Shown: in pieces, positions 16,803-26,524 of the stretch | Layout: each line of letters opens with the position of its first letter | How positions within the stretch are numbered: the stretch's first letter is position 1 | NCBI GenBank assembly: GCA_023383815.1 | Contig: JAHDYG010000005.1 | Span: 1 to 64,000 of the forward strand | Origin: Rhodocyclaceae bacterium | GTDB taxonomy: Bacteria; Pseudomonadota; Gammaproteobacteria; Burkholderiales; Rhodocyclaceae | Direction of reading: 5' to 3' | DNA length: 64,000 nucleotides | Notes under the pieces: generated by a model | Seen by the model: only the letters and a program-made list of their open reading frames with translations | Told to the model about the DNA's origin: nothing | The model's database searches: none | Position numbers and translations under genes: made by a program

Positions 16803-17213
16803 ATGGACCTGAGCGGCCTCAAGGTGATGGTCATCGACGACAGCAACACGATCCGGCGCAGCGCCGAGATCTTCCTGACCCAGGCCGGGTGCGAAGTGCT
16901 GCTCGCCGAGGACGGTTTTGACGCGCTTGCCAAGATCGCCGACCACCACCCCGCAGTCATTTTCGTCGACATCATGATGCCGCGTCTGGATGGCTACCAG
17001 ACCTGCGCGCTGATCAAGAAAAACCCCAAGCTTGCATCGACGCCGGTGATCATGCTCTCTTCGAAGGACGGACTGTTCGATCGCGCCCGCGGACGCATGG
17101 CCGGCTCCGACGAATACCTCACCAAACCTTTCACCAAGGACAGCCTGCTCAATGCGGTCGCACATCACACGATCGATGCCGCCGCGCCGGACAGGCAAGC
17201 CAGCTCATCCTGA
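16803..17213 (+). CDS. pilG: Twitching-motility response regulator PilG
   Basis: A 136-residue single-domain CheY-like receiver and the first gene of the Pil-Chp cluster. It has the acidic pair in VIDDSN, the phosphoacceptor Asp in FVDIMMPRLDGY, SS in place of the usual Thr region (MLSSKDG) and the conserved Lys in YLTKPF. In Pseudomonas PilG is the output of the PilL/ChpA kinase that promotes pilus extension. AGAGGA upstream supports the start at 16803. It is followed by pilH after 29 bases. Confidence 0.93.
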   Translation: MDLSGLKVMVIDDSNTIRRSAEIFLTQAGCEVLLAEDGFDALAKIADHHPAVIFVDIMMPRLDGYQTCALIKKNPKLASTPVIMLSSKDGLFDRARGRMAGSDEYLTKPFTKDSLLNAVAHHTIDAAAPDRQASSS

Positions 17214-17242
17214 CCAACATCCCGCACGGGAGACCCACATCC

Positions 17243-17608
17243 ATGCCGATCAAGAAAATTCTCGTTGTTGACGATTCACCGACCGAACGCTTCGCAATGA
17301 CCGAACTGCTCACCAGTAACGGATATCAGGTGGTCACCGCCGAGAACGGGGAAGATGCGATTGCGAAGAGCAAGAGTGAGCTGCCCGATCTCATCCTGAT
17401 GGACGTGGTCATGCCCGGGATGAATGGCTACCAGGCCACCCGGACGATCTCGCGCGACGAGGCCACACGCGCGATTCCCATCATCATGTGCACGAGCAAG
17501 GCGCTCGAAACCGACAAGATCTGGGGCATGCGGCAGGGCGCGTTCGACTATCTGGTCAAGCCCATCGATCACGCTGAACTGCTCGCCCGAATCAGCTCGC
17601 TGGGCTGA
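17243..17608 (+). CDS. pilH: Twitching-motility response regulator PilH
   Basis: A 121-residue stand-alone receiver with VVDDSPTERF, phosphoacceptor Asp in LMDVVMPGMNGYQ, CTSK at the switch Thr/Ser position and the conserved Lys in YLVKPIDH. PilH acts with PilG downstream of PilL, and in Pseudomonas it is thought to serve partly as a phosphate sink favouring retraction. It lies between pilG and pilI with very short gaps, so it belongs to the same transcript. Confidence 0.93.
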   Translation: MPIKKILVVDDSPTERFAMTELLTSNGYQVVTAENGEDAIAKSKSELPDLILMDVVMPGMNGYQATRTISRDEATRAIPIIMCTSKALETDKIWGMRQGAFDYLVKPIDHAELLARISSLG

Positions 17609-17614
17609 CGGAAG

Positions 17615-18133
17615 ATGGCCAAGCGCATCAGCCTCCGGGAGTTCCAGGAAAAACTGGTTCGTCAGCTTGCCGAAGCTCAGACGAGCGAACGCAAGACCGT
17701 GCTCGGCGTCGAGACGGACAAGGAAAGCTGGCTCGTCGATCTGACCGATACCGGTGAAATCCTGCCAGTCCCCCAGCTCGCTCCGGTTCCGCTGACCCGT
17801 CCATGGTATCGCGGCATCGCCAATGTGCGCGGCACTCTGTATGGCGTGGTCGATTTCTCCGGATTCAGCAACGAGCGCTTGATCCCGCCGGGCGGATCTG
17901 CCCGGCTGCTGGTCCTGAGCGCACGGCACGGCACCAACTGCGCGCTCCTGTTTTCCCGGGCAAGCGGACTGCGCAGCGTGGAAGATTTCGAGCCGGCAGG
18001 AGGCGCTCCGGACGAACGTCCGTGGGTTGCCGGGCGGCTGCGTGACGCACAGGGCAAACCCTGGCTGAAACTCGACGTACGGGCCCTGATCGGCCACCCT
18101 GCATTCCTGGAAGCCGGGGTCGGGACGTCCTGA
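17615..18133 (+). CDS. pilI: CheW-like coupling protein PilI
   Basis: The 172-residue CheW-domain protein links the receptor PilJ to the kinase PilL at the cell pole. Visible CheW features are the GVETDKESWLVDL opening strand, VPQLAPVPLTRPWYRGIANVRG, the YGVVDFSGF strand and LLVLSARHG. It follows pilH by six bases. It is the only CheW paralogue in this operon; the second CheW-like gene (chpC) found in Pseudomonas clusters is absent here. Confidence 0.93.
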   Translation: MAKRISLREFQEKLVRQLAEAQTSERKTVLGVETDKESWLVDLTDTGEILPVPQLAPVPLTRPWYRGIANVRGTLYGVVDFSGFSNERLIPPGGSARLLVLSARHGTNCALLFSRASGLRSVEDFEPAGGAPDERPWVAGRLRDAQGKPWLKLDVRALIGHPAFLEAGVGTS

Positions 18134-18193
18134 CGCCGCCCCTCAGACAGCCAAGGCAACCTCAACAAACATCATTGCGGCGGAGCATGCGAT

Positions 18194-20311
18194 ATGGCAC
18201 TCAAGCTTTTCGAGCAGAACAAGGCAGCTGACAGCGAACCCCCTACCGACACGACGATCATCGAAAGTGAGCCCCCGGTCCAGGCGGCCCCGCAGAACGC
18301 CCCCAGCACTGCTGCGAAACCCGTCACCGAGCGGATGAAATCGCTCGGTCTGCTGTTCGCTGTACTGGTCGTGGTGATCGCCGGTCTGCTCGTCTATCAG
18401 GCCCGACAGGCGGCGAATGCGACGCTTTTCGTGGCCGCTGCCGGTGAGCTTCAGATGCTCTCGCAGCAGATCGCCAAGGCGGCCCAGTTGTCGCTGCAGG
18501 GCAACACCTCGGCATTTGCAGAGATGCGCACGGCCAGCGGACGCTTCTCCAGCCTGTTGAGCGCGATCGCAGGCGGCGGCGAGCTGATGGGTCAGTCGGT
18601 CCCCGCCAGCCCGGCCTCCACCACGCCCGAGGTCCAGGCTCTTCAGGAGGCGTGGACGAAGACGGAACGCAACGCGACGCAGCTGCTCGGGCAGGAAGAG
18701 AACCTGACCTCGCTCAACCAGTCGGTCGACACCATCAACGCCCGCAATGCCCTCCTCCTCGACCTGACCGAAGAGGTTGCCGCGCTCAAACTCCAGGCCG
18801 GAGCAAGTCCTCGCGAGATCGCCGCCTCCAACATGGCGGTGATGCTGAGCCAGCGGATCGCAAAGAACGCCAACGCACTTCTTGTCGCCACCGCGATTGA
18901 CCCCGAGGTTGCCTTCCTGCTCGGCAAGGACGCGAACACGTTCCGCCAGCTCCTCGTCGATCTCAAGCAGATGCCGTCGGATGCGGAGACACGCGAGCGG
19001 ATCGACGAACTGGACAATGCGGCTCAGGAGAGTCTCGATTCGGTGTCCGGGATCCTCTCCAACATGCAGTTCCTGGTGCAGGCCAAGCAGGCAGGGAGCC
19101 GGATGTTCCAGGAATCCGGGGAACTGCTCGAACTGACTCGCCAGCTCTCGGCCGCATACGATCGCGAATTCCGCAAATTCGATCCGGTCACCGCCCTCAT
19201 CGTGCTCGCGGGCATCGTGGCACTAATCGTCCTCGCAATGATCGCGAAGGCCTATGATGCCGACCTCACCAACCGGCGCGCCGAAGCGGAGCGGCAAAGG
19301 CAGACCGCCGAGAACGAACGCAACCTCTCCCAGCAGGCCATTCTTCGCCTGATGAACGAGATGGGCGACCTCGCCGATGGTGACCTGACCGTGCGCGCCA
19401 CGGTGACCGAAGACATCACCGGAGCGATCGCCGATTCGGTGAACTACACGATTGAGGAACTTGCGGTGCTAGTCGGTCGAATCAACGACGCGGCCAATCG
19501 CGTGACCGCAGCGACCGAATCCGCGCAGCGAACCTCCACCGAGCTGCTCGACGCAACCGAGCGCCAGACGCGCGAGATCGAGGAAGCAGGCGCAACGGTC
19601 CAACGGATGGCGAAGTCGATGACCGAATCGTCCGAGCGCGCACTGCGCTCCGCCCAGGTTGCACGGCGTTCGCGCGATGCCGCGCAGAAGGGAACCGACG
19701 CGGTGGAGAACACCATCCGCGGCATGCACGACATCCGCGAACAGATTCAGGAGACCTCGAAACGGATCAAGCGTCTCGGCGAGTCGTCCCAGGAGATCGG
19801 GGAGATCGTGGAGCTGATCTCCGACATTACCGAACAGACGAACGTTCTGGCTCTGAACGCTGCGATCCAGGCGGCCTCCGCCGGCGAGGCGGGCCGCGGC
19901 TTCACCGTGGTTGCGGAAGAAGTGCAGCGCCTTGCGGAACGATCTGCCGAAGCAACGAAGCAGATCGCAGCGATCGTGAAAACCATTCAGACGGACACGA
20001 AGGACGCGGTGACCGCAATGGAGGCCGCCACCCGTGACGTGGTCGACGGCGCCCAGCTGTCTGACGCAGCAGGCCAGGCCCTGGCCGAAATCGACAAGGT
20101 TTCGGCGGAAACCGCACGGCTCATCGAACAGATCTCGAGCGACACGCAGCAGCAGGCTGCAACCGCCATCCGGGTCGCCGAATCAATGAAGGACATCCAG
20201 TCGATCACCGAACAGACGACACGCGGCACCCAGGAGACTGCCATCTCGATCGGCCAGCTTGCGGACCTCGCAGTGGAACTGAAGGGCTCCGTCTCCGGCT
20301 TCAAGGTCTGA
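18194..20311 (+). CDS. pilJ: Methyl-accepting chemoreceptor PilJ
   Basis: This 705-residue receptor of the twitching pathway starts with a cytoplasmic segment of about 50 residues rich in Glu and Pro. TM1 follows at about 53-70 ([18 protein letters not shown]), then a helical periplasmic PilJ-type sensing region with two PilJ-N like repeats ([24 protein letters not shown]), TM2 at about 334-352, a HAMP segment, and the MCP signalling domain with the hairpin tip [20 protein letters not shown]. In Pseudomonas PilJ senses pilus subunits or surface contact. The gene follows pilI after a 60-base gap. No methylase or methylesterase gene of the system is seen. Confidence 0.94.
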   Translation: MALKLFEQNKAADSEPPTDTTIIESEPPVQAAPQNAPSTAAKPVTERMKSLGLLFAVLVVVIAGLLVYQARQAANATLFVAAAGELQMLSQQIAKAAQLSLQGNTSAFAEMRTASGRFSSLLSAIAGGGELMGQSVPASPASTTPEVQALQEAWTKTERNATQLLGQEENLTSLNQSVDTINARNALLLDLTEEVAALKLQAGASPREIAASNMAVMLSQRIAKNANALLVATAIDPEVAFLLGKDANTFRQLLVDLKQMPSDAETRERIDELDNAAQESLDSVSGILSNMQFLVQAKQAGSRMFQESGELLELTRQLSAAYDREFRKFDPVTALIVLAGIVALIVLAMIAKAYDADLTNRRAEAERQRQTAENERNLSQQAILRLMNEMGDLADGDLTVRATVTEDITGAIADSVNYTIEELAVLVGRINDAANRVTAATESAQRTSTELLDATERQTREIEEAGATVQRMAKSMTESSERALRSAQVARRSRDAAQKGTDAVENTIRGMHDIREQIQETSKRIKRLGESSQEIGEIVELISDITEQTNVLALNAAIQAASAGEAGRGFTVVAEEVQRLAERSAEATKQIAAIVKTIQTDTKDAVTAMEAATRDVVDGAQLSDAAGQALAEIDKVSAETARLIEQISSDTQQQAATAIRVAESMKDIQSITEQTTRGTQETAISIGQLADLAVELKGSVSGFKV

Positions 20312-20342
20312 TCCAGCGAGAGGCCGCCCAGAGGAACCGCTC

Positions 20343-23300
20343 ATGACGCACGCAACCGAACTGGATCTTGGTCCGCTGACCTGGGTCAAGGGTGAGATCG
20401 ATCAGGCGCTCGCCCGTGCCGCCGAATCCCTAGCCAATGCAGCAGGATCTTCCGACGAACTGTCGCGGATCCAGTTTGCCCAAACTCACCTGCACCAGGC
20501 GTGTGGAGCGCTTTCGATCGTCGGTCTGGACGGGCTGACGCAGTTCGCACAGTCACTCGACATGCTTCTGGGTGCCCTCGCGCGCGGCGAGCGCAAGGCG
20601 GATGCCACAACGATGGACATCGCCCATCGAGCGCTGGCGGCAATCGGAAACTATCTCGAAGAACTCGTGCGCGGCACCGTCGATCAGCCGATGCGGCTGC
20701 AGCCACTGTATCTGGAAATTGCCCAGGCGCGTGGCGCAAGCCAGGCATCCGGCATCGATCTCTTCTTTCCCGACCTCGGGCAGAGACCGCTCCGGCGCGA
20801 TCGCGGCCGTGCGCGCATGTCCGGATCCGAGTCGGCCGAGCACTACCGCAACCTCCGTGCGCGTTTCGAGCATGGCCTGCTGCAGTGGATCCGCAACCCG
20901 GGCGACAAGCGCGCCGCGCAGACGATGCGCGACGCCGCCGAGGGACTGGAGTTGCATCAGGCAGCCACCGCTGCAGCGCCTCTGTGGACCGTTGCATGTG
21001 CGTTCTTCGATACACTCGTCGGCGCCGACCTGGCGGCCGATCAACAGATCATCAAGGCGTGCGCCCTGCTCCACAAGGAACTCAGGCAGGACCCAGCGGC
21101 TGCACGCCCCGCACCCGATCGATTGTTGCGCACACTCCTCTACTGGGTGGCGCAGGCCCCCGCAAGGACAGACTGCCAGAAGCTGGTTCGCGACACATGG
21201 AACCTCGATGCACTCGTCCCCGAACCCGGCTCGGTCGTCACCGAGACGCCACTTGCACCGCTGCTGAAATCACTGCATGCCGAACTCGGCACGATCAAGC
21301 GCAACTGGGACGAGTTCTGCGCCGGGCAGCTTCCCGCACTCGGCAGGATCGAAGCCGGGCTACGGACCCTCAGCGGGTCGGCCGGACAATTGAAGCGCCC
21401 GACCTTCGACCTTCTGATCGACGGCATGCACGGCTTCATCGACTGGTTGCAGAAGACCCCTTCCAGCTTCAACGATGCGATCGCGCTGGAGTTTGCGACA
21501 GCGCTGCTGCTTGCGGAAGTCTCACTCGACCGGGGGGTTCCGGAAACCGGCTTTGCCGCTCAGGTGAACGACACCCTGAACCGGCTGGGTGCGCTCGAGC
21601 GCGGCGAAACCGTCGAACCCGCCGAAGACTCGCCGACCGTGGAAACCGCCCGTCGACTCCAGGAGCGTGAGGCCCGTGCGCAGGTTTGTCGCGAGATGCT
21701 GTGGAACCTTGCTCAGATCGAACAGACCCTCGACGATTTCTTCCGCAATCAGGACAAGCGCGCTCCGCTCGCAACACTGGAAAAGCCCCTCAAGCAGGTC
21801 GAAGGTGCCCTGGCCATGATGGAGGACGATCGCGCGATCGAGCTGATCCAGAACGCCGCGCAGACGATCGCGCGTCTATCGAAAACAGACGCGGAACCGG
21901 CTCCGGGTGAGTTCGAACATCTTGCACAACGCCTCTCGGCCCTCGGGATGTACATCCAGGGCATGCAACACGGACAATCCGGACTGGAGCACCTGCTCGA
22001 TCCGGAATCTGCGCACCGACTGGACACTTCCCGGAAAGTGCCCGCCCAGAAGATGGCCCCGATCGAAGAGGGAGGAGAGCCCGCCGACGAGCAATCTGCC
22101 CCGCCCACGGAAGCCGCTCCGGAAATCGCCGGCGCGGTTGCCGAGGAACCATGTCCCGTCAGCATCGAGGTCACGAACTGGGTCGACACGCTCGTGGATG
22201 AAGACGAAGCGATGGGCCTCGAGATCGTCGCGCCTCCCGGGGACGAGACGAAAACCCGGCCGGCGCCACATTCGCCCAGCACGCCGGAGACATTGTCTGC
22301 GGGCGGCATCGACGCAGGAGACCTGGATGCGGAGCTGCTGGCGATCTTCATCGAGGAAGCGCACGAAGTGCTCGACACGATTGCCGAGCAACAGACCGGG
22401 CTACGAGCCGGCTCGGACGACCGGGATCCGCTTGTCGCAATCCGGCGCGGCTTCCACACGCTCAAGGGGAGCGGCCGCATGGTCGGCCTGGTCGAACTGG
22501 GCGAAGCCTCATGGGGCATGGAACAGACACTCAACCGCTGGCTCCAGCTCGAATGGCCCCCGACCAAGGACCTGCTCGCGCTGATCGGATGGGCCCATCA
22601 GGCATTTTCGGAGTGGGTCGCTCGAATCGAGGGAGGACAAGGTCACTCACTGGATGTTTCCGATCTGCTGTCCGAAGCCGAACGGCTGCGGCAGATCGAA
22701 TCGCCGGATGCGGTGTCCAGCGCAGCTCCGGCCTCATCGATGACCGAGGATGAACGTCCCGCCGACGGAGAGCATCCCGCCATGGCCGGCGAAGCAGCGG
22801 CCGCACCCGAAATCGAAGCACTGCAGGAAGCTGAGCATACAGCTGAGGCCGAGGCCCCCTCGATCCAGCAGGAACCCTCCGAAGAATTGCTCACGTTCGA
22901 CTTCGGTCCGGACGAACTGGTCGAATCCGGATCCGCCACCGAAGAAGGATCTCCGATCGACCAGGCGCCCATCGAGGAGATCTCGCTCGACGAGACCCTT
23001 CTTGAACCGATGCCGGATTTTGCTGCCGATCAGACGCTGGTCGCCGGCCTGACTTCTCCGGATTTCACGGGCATCGGGCCCGCTGAAGGCGAGGCGCAGC
23101 AAGCCGAACCCTCATGGGATCAGGCGACGACGCTCTATGCACTCGACGAGGCAGTCTCCGTCGATGATTCACAGGAGCCCGGACCAGCCGCCGACGAGAT
23201 CCACTTCGAGGAAGTTTCCTTACCCGAGGAGTTCGGATCTCAGGTAGTCGAAGAACAGACGCCGCCCGTCGTTTCCGAACCTGCGCAGGCGAGCGCCAGC

Positions 23301-26300
23301 GAGGAGATCGAGAACGCCCCGCCGACGCCCGATACCGAGGCGTCCACAGTCCGCGATGACTTCGCACACCTCCCGCTGATCGACCTGGAGACCACGGAAG
23401 AAGGGGTCGAATCGCAGGCCGACGCGGCACGGGAACCCGAGCCACTTGATCTCGAGCTCATGCTTGGGCCGGATGCGGGCGAACCCCAAGGGCTTGAGGA
23501 ACCCGTCATTGAGATCCCGACGGAACTCCTTGACACGGAGTCCGATCTCGAGCGAAGCGGCGGGGACGAGCAGGAAGGCTGGAGCAACTTGTCCGAACCC
23601 CTGATCGCAGATCTCGAAGAAGAGCCCACGACCGCTGAACCCGAACCGGCCGAGGCCCCGGAAGAGCACGCCGTCGAGCAGGCGTCGGCTCTGTCCGAAG
23701 CGCTGCCGCAGACGACCACGCCGGAACCCGCCTTCGTGCGCCTCGGAGACACCGAGATTTCGCGACCGCTCTTCGAGCTTTACCTCTCGGAGGCGGACGG
23801 TCACCTGGCAACCCTGCACAGGGAATTCGCGCAGTTGCGTCGCAATCCTCTGAATGCTCCTTCGGAGCCCGCGCTGCGCGCCTCCCATACGCTCGCCGGA
23901 ATCTCGGGCACGGCGCGCGCGACACCGGTTCATCAGCTCGCCCGTGCCCTCGAACATGCAATCGAGCGCCTGCAGGAAGTCAACCAGCCGCCCGAACCGG
24001 ATCAGACCGACGTCCTGTGTGCAACGGCCGACATGCTTGGCCAGATGCTTCAGGAGGTCGCACAGTGCGAGTTGCCGCTGCCGGCTCCGGACCTCGAACA
24101 ACAACTCGCTGCCATCGGACGACAGACTCCCGAGGCGCCCGCGGAGGCGTTGACCGAGCCGGAAGAAGAGCCGGCCGCGATCAGGCAGGAGGGCCCCGGC
24201 GCGGAAGCGGAAGCCTCCCGAGCGGAAGCCCCGGCGGCGCCGACGGTTCACGATGATCTCGACGAGCAGCTGCTGCCGATCTTCATCGAGGAAGGAAACG
24301 AGCTTCTCAGCCAGTTGCATGCCACCCTGCGTACCTGGCAGGAAGACCGAGACAACCCCGAGCCCGCCAAACCGCTCGCCCGTCTGCTGCATACCCTCAA
24401 GGGCAGCGCGCGAATGGCTGGCGCGATGCGGCTGGGAGAGCACGTACACCAGCTCGAATCAAGACTGGAAACCGCCATGCACGCGGGCCAGCCGCCAGCG
24501 AGCCTCATTGAAGAGCTCGTGGCGGGTCTGGACCAGGCCGAGCAGATGATGCGCGTGCTCTCGGGCGTCGAGCAAGCGGTGGAAACCGCCCCCGACGAGG
24601 TTCAGGTCGCCGCCACCACCGCCGTCGCGATCGAAGCCGGTGCACCGCAGCCCGAATCGGTTACCGGACTGGCGACCCTGCGCGTGCGCGCCGATGCGGT
24701 CGACCGCTTCGTAAACGAGGCGGGGGAAATCGGAATCGCACGCACGCGGATCGAAGGCGAACTGCGCACCCTGCGCCGCTCCATGCTGGATCTCACCGAG
24801 AACGTCGTCCGTTTGCGCAACCAGTTGCGGGAGATCGAGATCCAGGCCGAAGTGCAGATGCAGTCCCGCATCGCTCAGGCGGAGTCGCAACACGCGGAAT
24901 TCGACCCACTCGAGATGGACCGCTACACGCGCCTGCAGGAGCTGACGCGCATGATGGCCGAGAGCGTCGGTGACGTGACGACCGTCCAGCAGAGCCTGCT
25001 GCGCAACCTTGACGGAGCGGAACTCGCGCTGCACAGCCAGGCACGTCTTTCGCGTGACCTGCAGCAGGCGCTCATGCAGGTGCGCATGGTCCCGTTCGAC
25101 AGCCTTGCAGACCGGCTTCACCGCATCATCCGCCAGAGTGCGAAGGAACTCGGCAAGCGCGCCAACCTCGATATCCGAGGCGGACGCATCGAGGTCGATC
25201 GCAGCGTGCTCGAACGAATGACTGCTGCGCTGGAGCACCTGCTGCGCAACGCGGTCGCCCACGGCGTCGAAACACCGGAAGCACGCCGGAAGGCGGGCAA
25301 GGACGAGTTTGGCCAGATCACGCTGACAGTCAGTCACGAAGGCAACGAGATCGTCATCAGCCTGGCCGACGACGGCGTCGGGCTCGACTACAAGGCAATC
25401 GCAGCGCGCGCGCGCGAGCGTGGACTGCTTGGTCCGGACGAGGAGGCCGACGAGCGCAGGCTGACAAACCTGATCTTCGTCCCCGGCTTCAGCACCGCAA
25501 GTTCGGTATCCGCCGTTTCGGGACGCGGAGTCGGAATGGACGTGGTCAAGGAAGAGGCCGCTTCGGTGGGGGGACGGATAGACGTCCATGCCACACCCGG
25601 AAAGGGCGCGGAGTTCCGCGTCTATCTCCCGCTCACTCTGGCTGTGACACAGGCACTTCTCGTTCGCGCTGGCGGTCACAGCTATGCGATTCCGTCCAAC
25701 CTGATCAGTCAGGTCATGGAGCTCAAGGCCGACGCACTGGACAAGGTCCGCACCGATGGTACCGTCGAATGGCAGGGTCGGCAGTACACCTACCGCTACT
25801 TGCCTCATCTGCTCGGCCATCCCGAGGCCCAGCCAGAGATCCAGCGCTTCAACTGGCTCCTGCTGCTTCGCACCGGATCGCAGACCCTCGCCCTGCACGT
25901 CGACGGCCTGCGCGGCAACCAGGAAATCGTCGTCAAGAATGCCGGCCCGCAACTCGTGCGCATCGTCGGCATCTCCGGGGCCACCCTTCTGGGCGACGGC
26001 GAGATCCTGCTCATCCTGAACCCGGTTGCGCTCGCAAGCCGCGAAATCCTCCCGGTCGAGCACCCGGCCGAGACGTTCGAGCCGGAGATCATCGAGCGGC
26101 ACGCCGAGGCCCATCAGCCGACGATTCTCGTAGTGGACGACTCACTGACCGTGCGCAAGATCACGAGCCGCCTGCTCGAACGGGAGGGCTATCGCGTACT
26201 GACCGCGAAGGACGGAAGCGATGCCCTGGAAAAGCTGCTCGACGTCGTCCCGGACGTCATCCTGTCGGATATCGAGATGCCGCGCATGGATGGCTTCGAC

Positions 26301-26507
26301 CTCGTCCGGAACATCCGTTCGGACCCACGCACGCAGGCTATCCCGGTGATCATGATCACTTCCCGGCTGGCAGAGAAGCACCGTCAGTACGCCGAGAAGG
26401 TTGGAGCGAACCACTATCTCGGCAAGCCGTTCGAAGAGGAAGAACTGCTTGGCCTGCTGCACGGCTACACCGGCAAGGTCGTGGATCGTCGCTCCGCGCC
26501 TCGCTGA
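20343..26507 (+). CDS. pilL: Hybrid chemosensory histidine kinase PilL/ChpA, 2054 residues
   Basis: The core kinase of the Pil-Chp system. Four putative phosphorylatable Hpt histidines are visible: His51 in a degenerate N-terminal domain (HQACGAL), His705 (HTLKGSGRM), His1182 (HTLAGISG) and His1350 (HTLKGSARM). Between about 150 and 540 lie further helical Hpt-like segments without a suitable His. An acidic Glu/Pro-rich linker fills about 800-1130. Then follow the CheA dimerisation helices, the ATPase (N-box HLLRNAVAHGVE, then DDGVGL and GRGVGMDVV), a CheW domain (about 1760-1890) and a C-terminal receiver with Asp1976 in LSDIEMPRMDG. Start spacing after pilJ is 31 bases. It is convergent with phrB. 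Confidence 0.95.
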   Translation: MTHATELDLGPLTWVKGEIDQALARAAESLANAAGSSDELSRIQFAQTHLHQACGALSIVGLDGLTQFAQSLDMLLGALARGERKADATTMDIAHRALAAIGNYLEELVRGTVDQPMRLQPLYLEIAQARGASQASGIDLFFPDLGQRPLRRDRGRARMSGSESAEHYRNLRARFEHGLLQWIRNPGDKRAAQTMRDAAEGLELHQAATAAAPLWTVACAFFDTLVGADLAADQQIIKACALLHKELRQDPAAARPAPDRLLRTLLYWVAQAPARTDCQKLVRDTWNLDALVPEPGSVVTETPLAPLLKSLHAELGTIKRNWDEFCAGQLPALGRIEAGLRTLSGSAGQLKRPTFDLLIDGMHGFIDWLQKTPSSFNDAIALEFATALLLAEVSLDRGVPETGFAAQVNDTLNRLGALERGETVEPAEDSPTVETARRLQEREARAQVCREMLWNLAQIEQTLDDFFRNQDKRAPLATLEKPLKQVEGALAMMEDDRAIELIQNAAQTIARLSKTDAEPAPGEFEHLAQRLSALGMYIQGMQHGQSGLEHLLDPESAHRLDTSRKVPAQKMAPIEEGGEPADEQSAPPTEAAPEIAGAVAEEPCPVSIEVTNWVDTLVDEDEAMGLEIVAPPGDETKTRPAPHSPSTPETLSAGGIDAGDLDAELLAIFIEEAHEVLDTIAEQQTGLRAGSDDRDPLVAIRRGFHTLKGSGRMVGLVELGEASWGMEQTLNRWLQLEWPPTKDLLALIGWAHQAFSEWVARIEGGQGHSLDVSDLLSEAERLRQIESPDAVSSAAPASSMTEDERPADGEHPAMAGEAAAAPEIEALQEAEHTAEAEAPSIQQEPSEELLTFDFGPDELVESGSATEEGSPIDQAPIEEISLDETLLEPMPDFAADQTLVAGLTSPDFTGIGPAEGEAQQAEPSWDQATTLYALDEAVSVDDSQEPGPAADEIHFEEVSLPEEFGSQVVEEQTPPVVSEPAQASASEEIENAPPTPDTEASTVRDDFAHLPLIDLETTEEGVESQADAAREPEPLDLELMLGPDAGEPQGLEEPVIEIPTELLDTESDLERSGGDEQEGWSNLSEPLIADLEEEPTTAEPEPAEAPEEHAVEQASALSEALPQTTTPEPAFVRLGDTEISRPLFELYLSEADGHLATLHREFAQLRRNPLNAPSEPALRASHTLAGISGTARATPVHQLARALEHAIERLQEVNQPPEPDQTDVLCATADMLGQMLQEVAQCELPLPAPDLEQQLAAIGRQTPEAPAEALTEPEEEPAAIRQEGPGAEAEASRAEAPAAPTVHDDLDEQLLPIFIEEGNELLSQLHATLRTWQEDRDNPEPAKPLARLLHTLKGSARMAGAMRLGEHVHQLESRLETAMHAGQPPASLIEELVAGLDQAEQMMRVLSGVEQAVETAPDEVQVAATTAVAIEAGAPQPESVTGLATLRVRADAVDRFVNEAGEIGIARTRIEGELRTLRRSMLDLTENVVRLRNQLREIEIQAEVQMQSRIAQAESQHAEFDPLEMDRYTRLQELTRMMAESVGDVTTVQQSLLRNLDGAELALHSQARLSRDLQQALMQVRMVPFDSLADRLHRIIRQSAKELGKRANLDIRGGRIEVDRSVLERMTAALEHLLRNAVAHGVETPEARRKAGKDEFGQITLTVSHEGNEIVISLADDGVGLDYKAIAARARERGLLGPDEEADERRLTNLIFVPGFSTASSVSAVSGRGVGMDVVKEEAASVGGRIDVHATPGKGAEFRVYLPLTLAVTQALLVRAGGHSYAIPSNLISQVMELKADALDKVRTDGTVEWQGRQYTYRYLPHLLGHPEAQPEIQRFNWLLLLRTGSQTLALHVDGLRGNQEIVVKNAGPQLVRIVGISGATLLGDGEILLILNPVALASREILPVEHPAETFEPEIIERHAEAHQPTILVVDDSLTVRKITSRLLEREGYRVLTAKDGSDALEKLLDVVPDVILSDIEMPRMDGFDLVRNIRSDPRTQAIPVIMITSRLAEKHRQYAEKVGANHYLGKPFEEEELLGLLHGYTGKVVDRRSAPR

Positions 26508-26524
26508 GTCAGTGCAGTATCGCC

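Noticed and set aside
24459-26114. 551-codon minus-strand open frame inside pilL
   Set aside because: Antisense to the kinase and CheW domains of PilL; no recognisable domain and a shadow composition.
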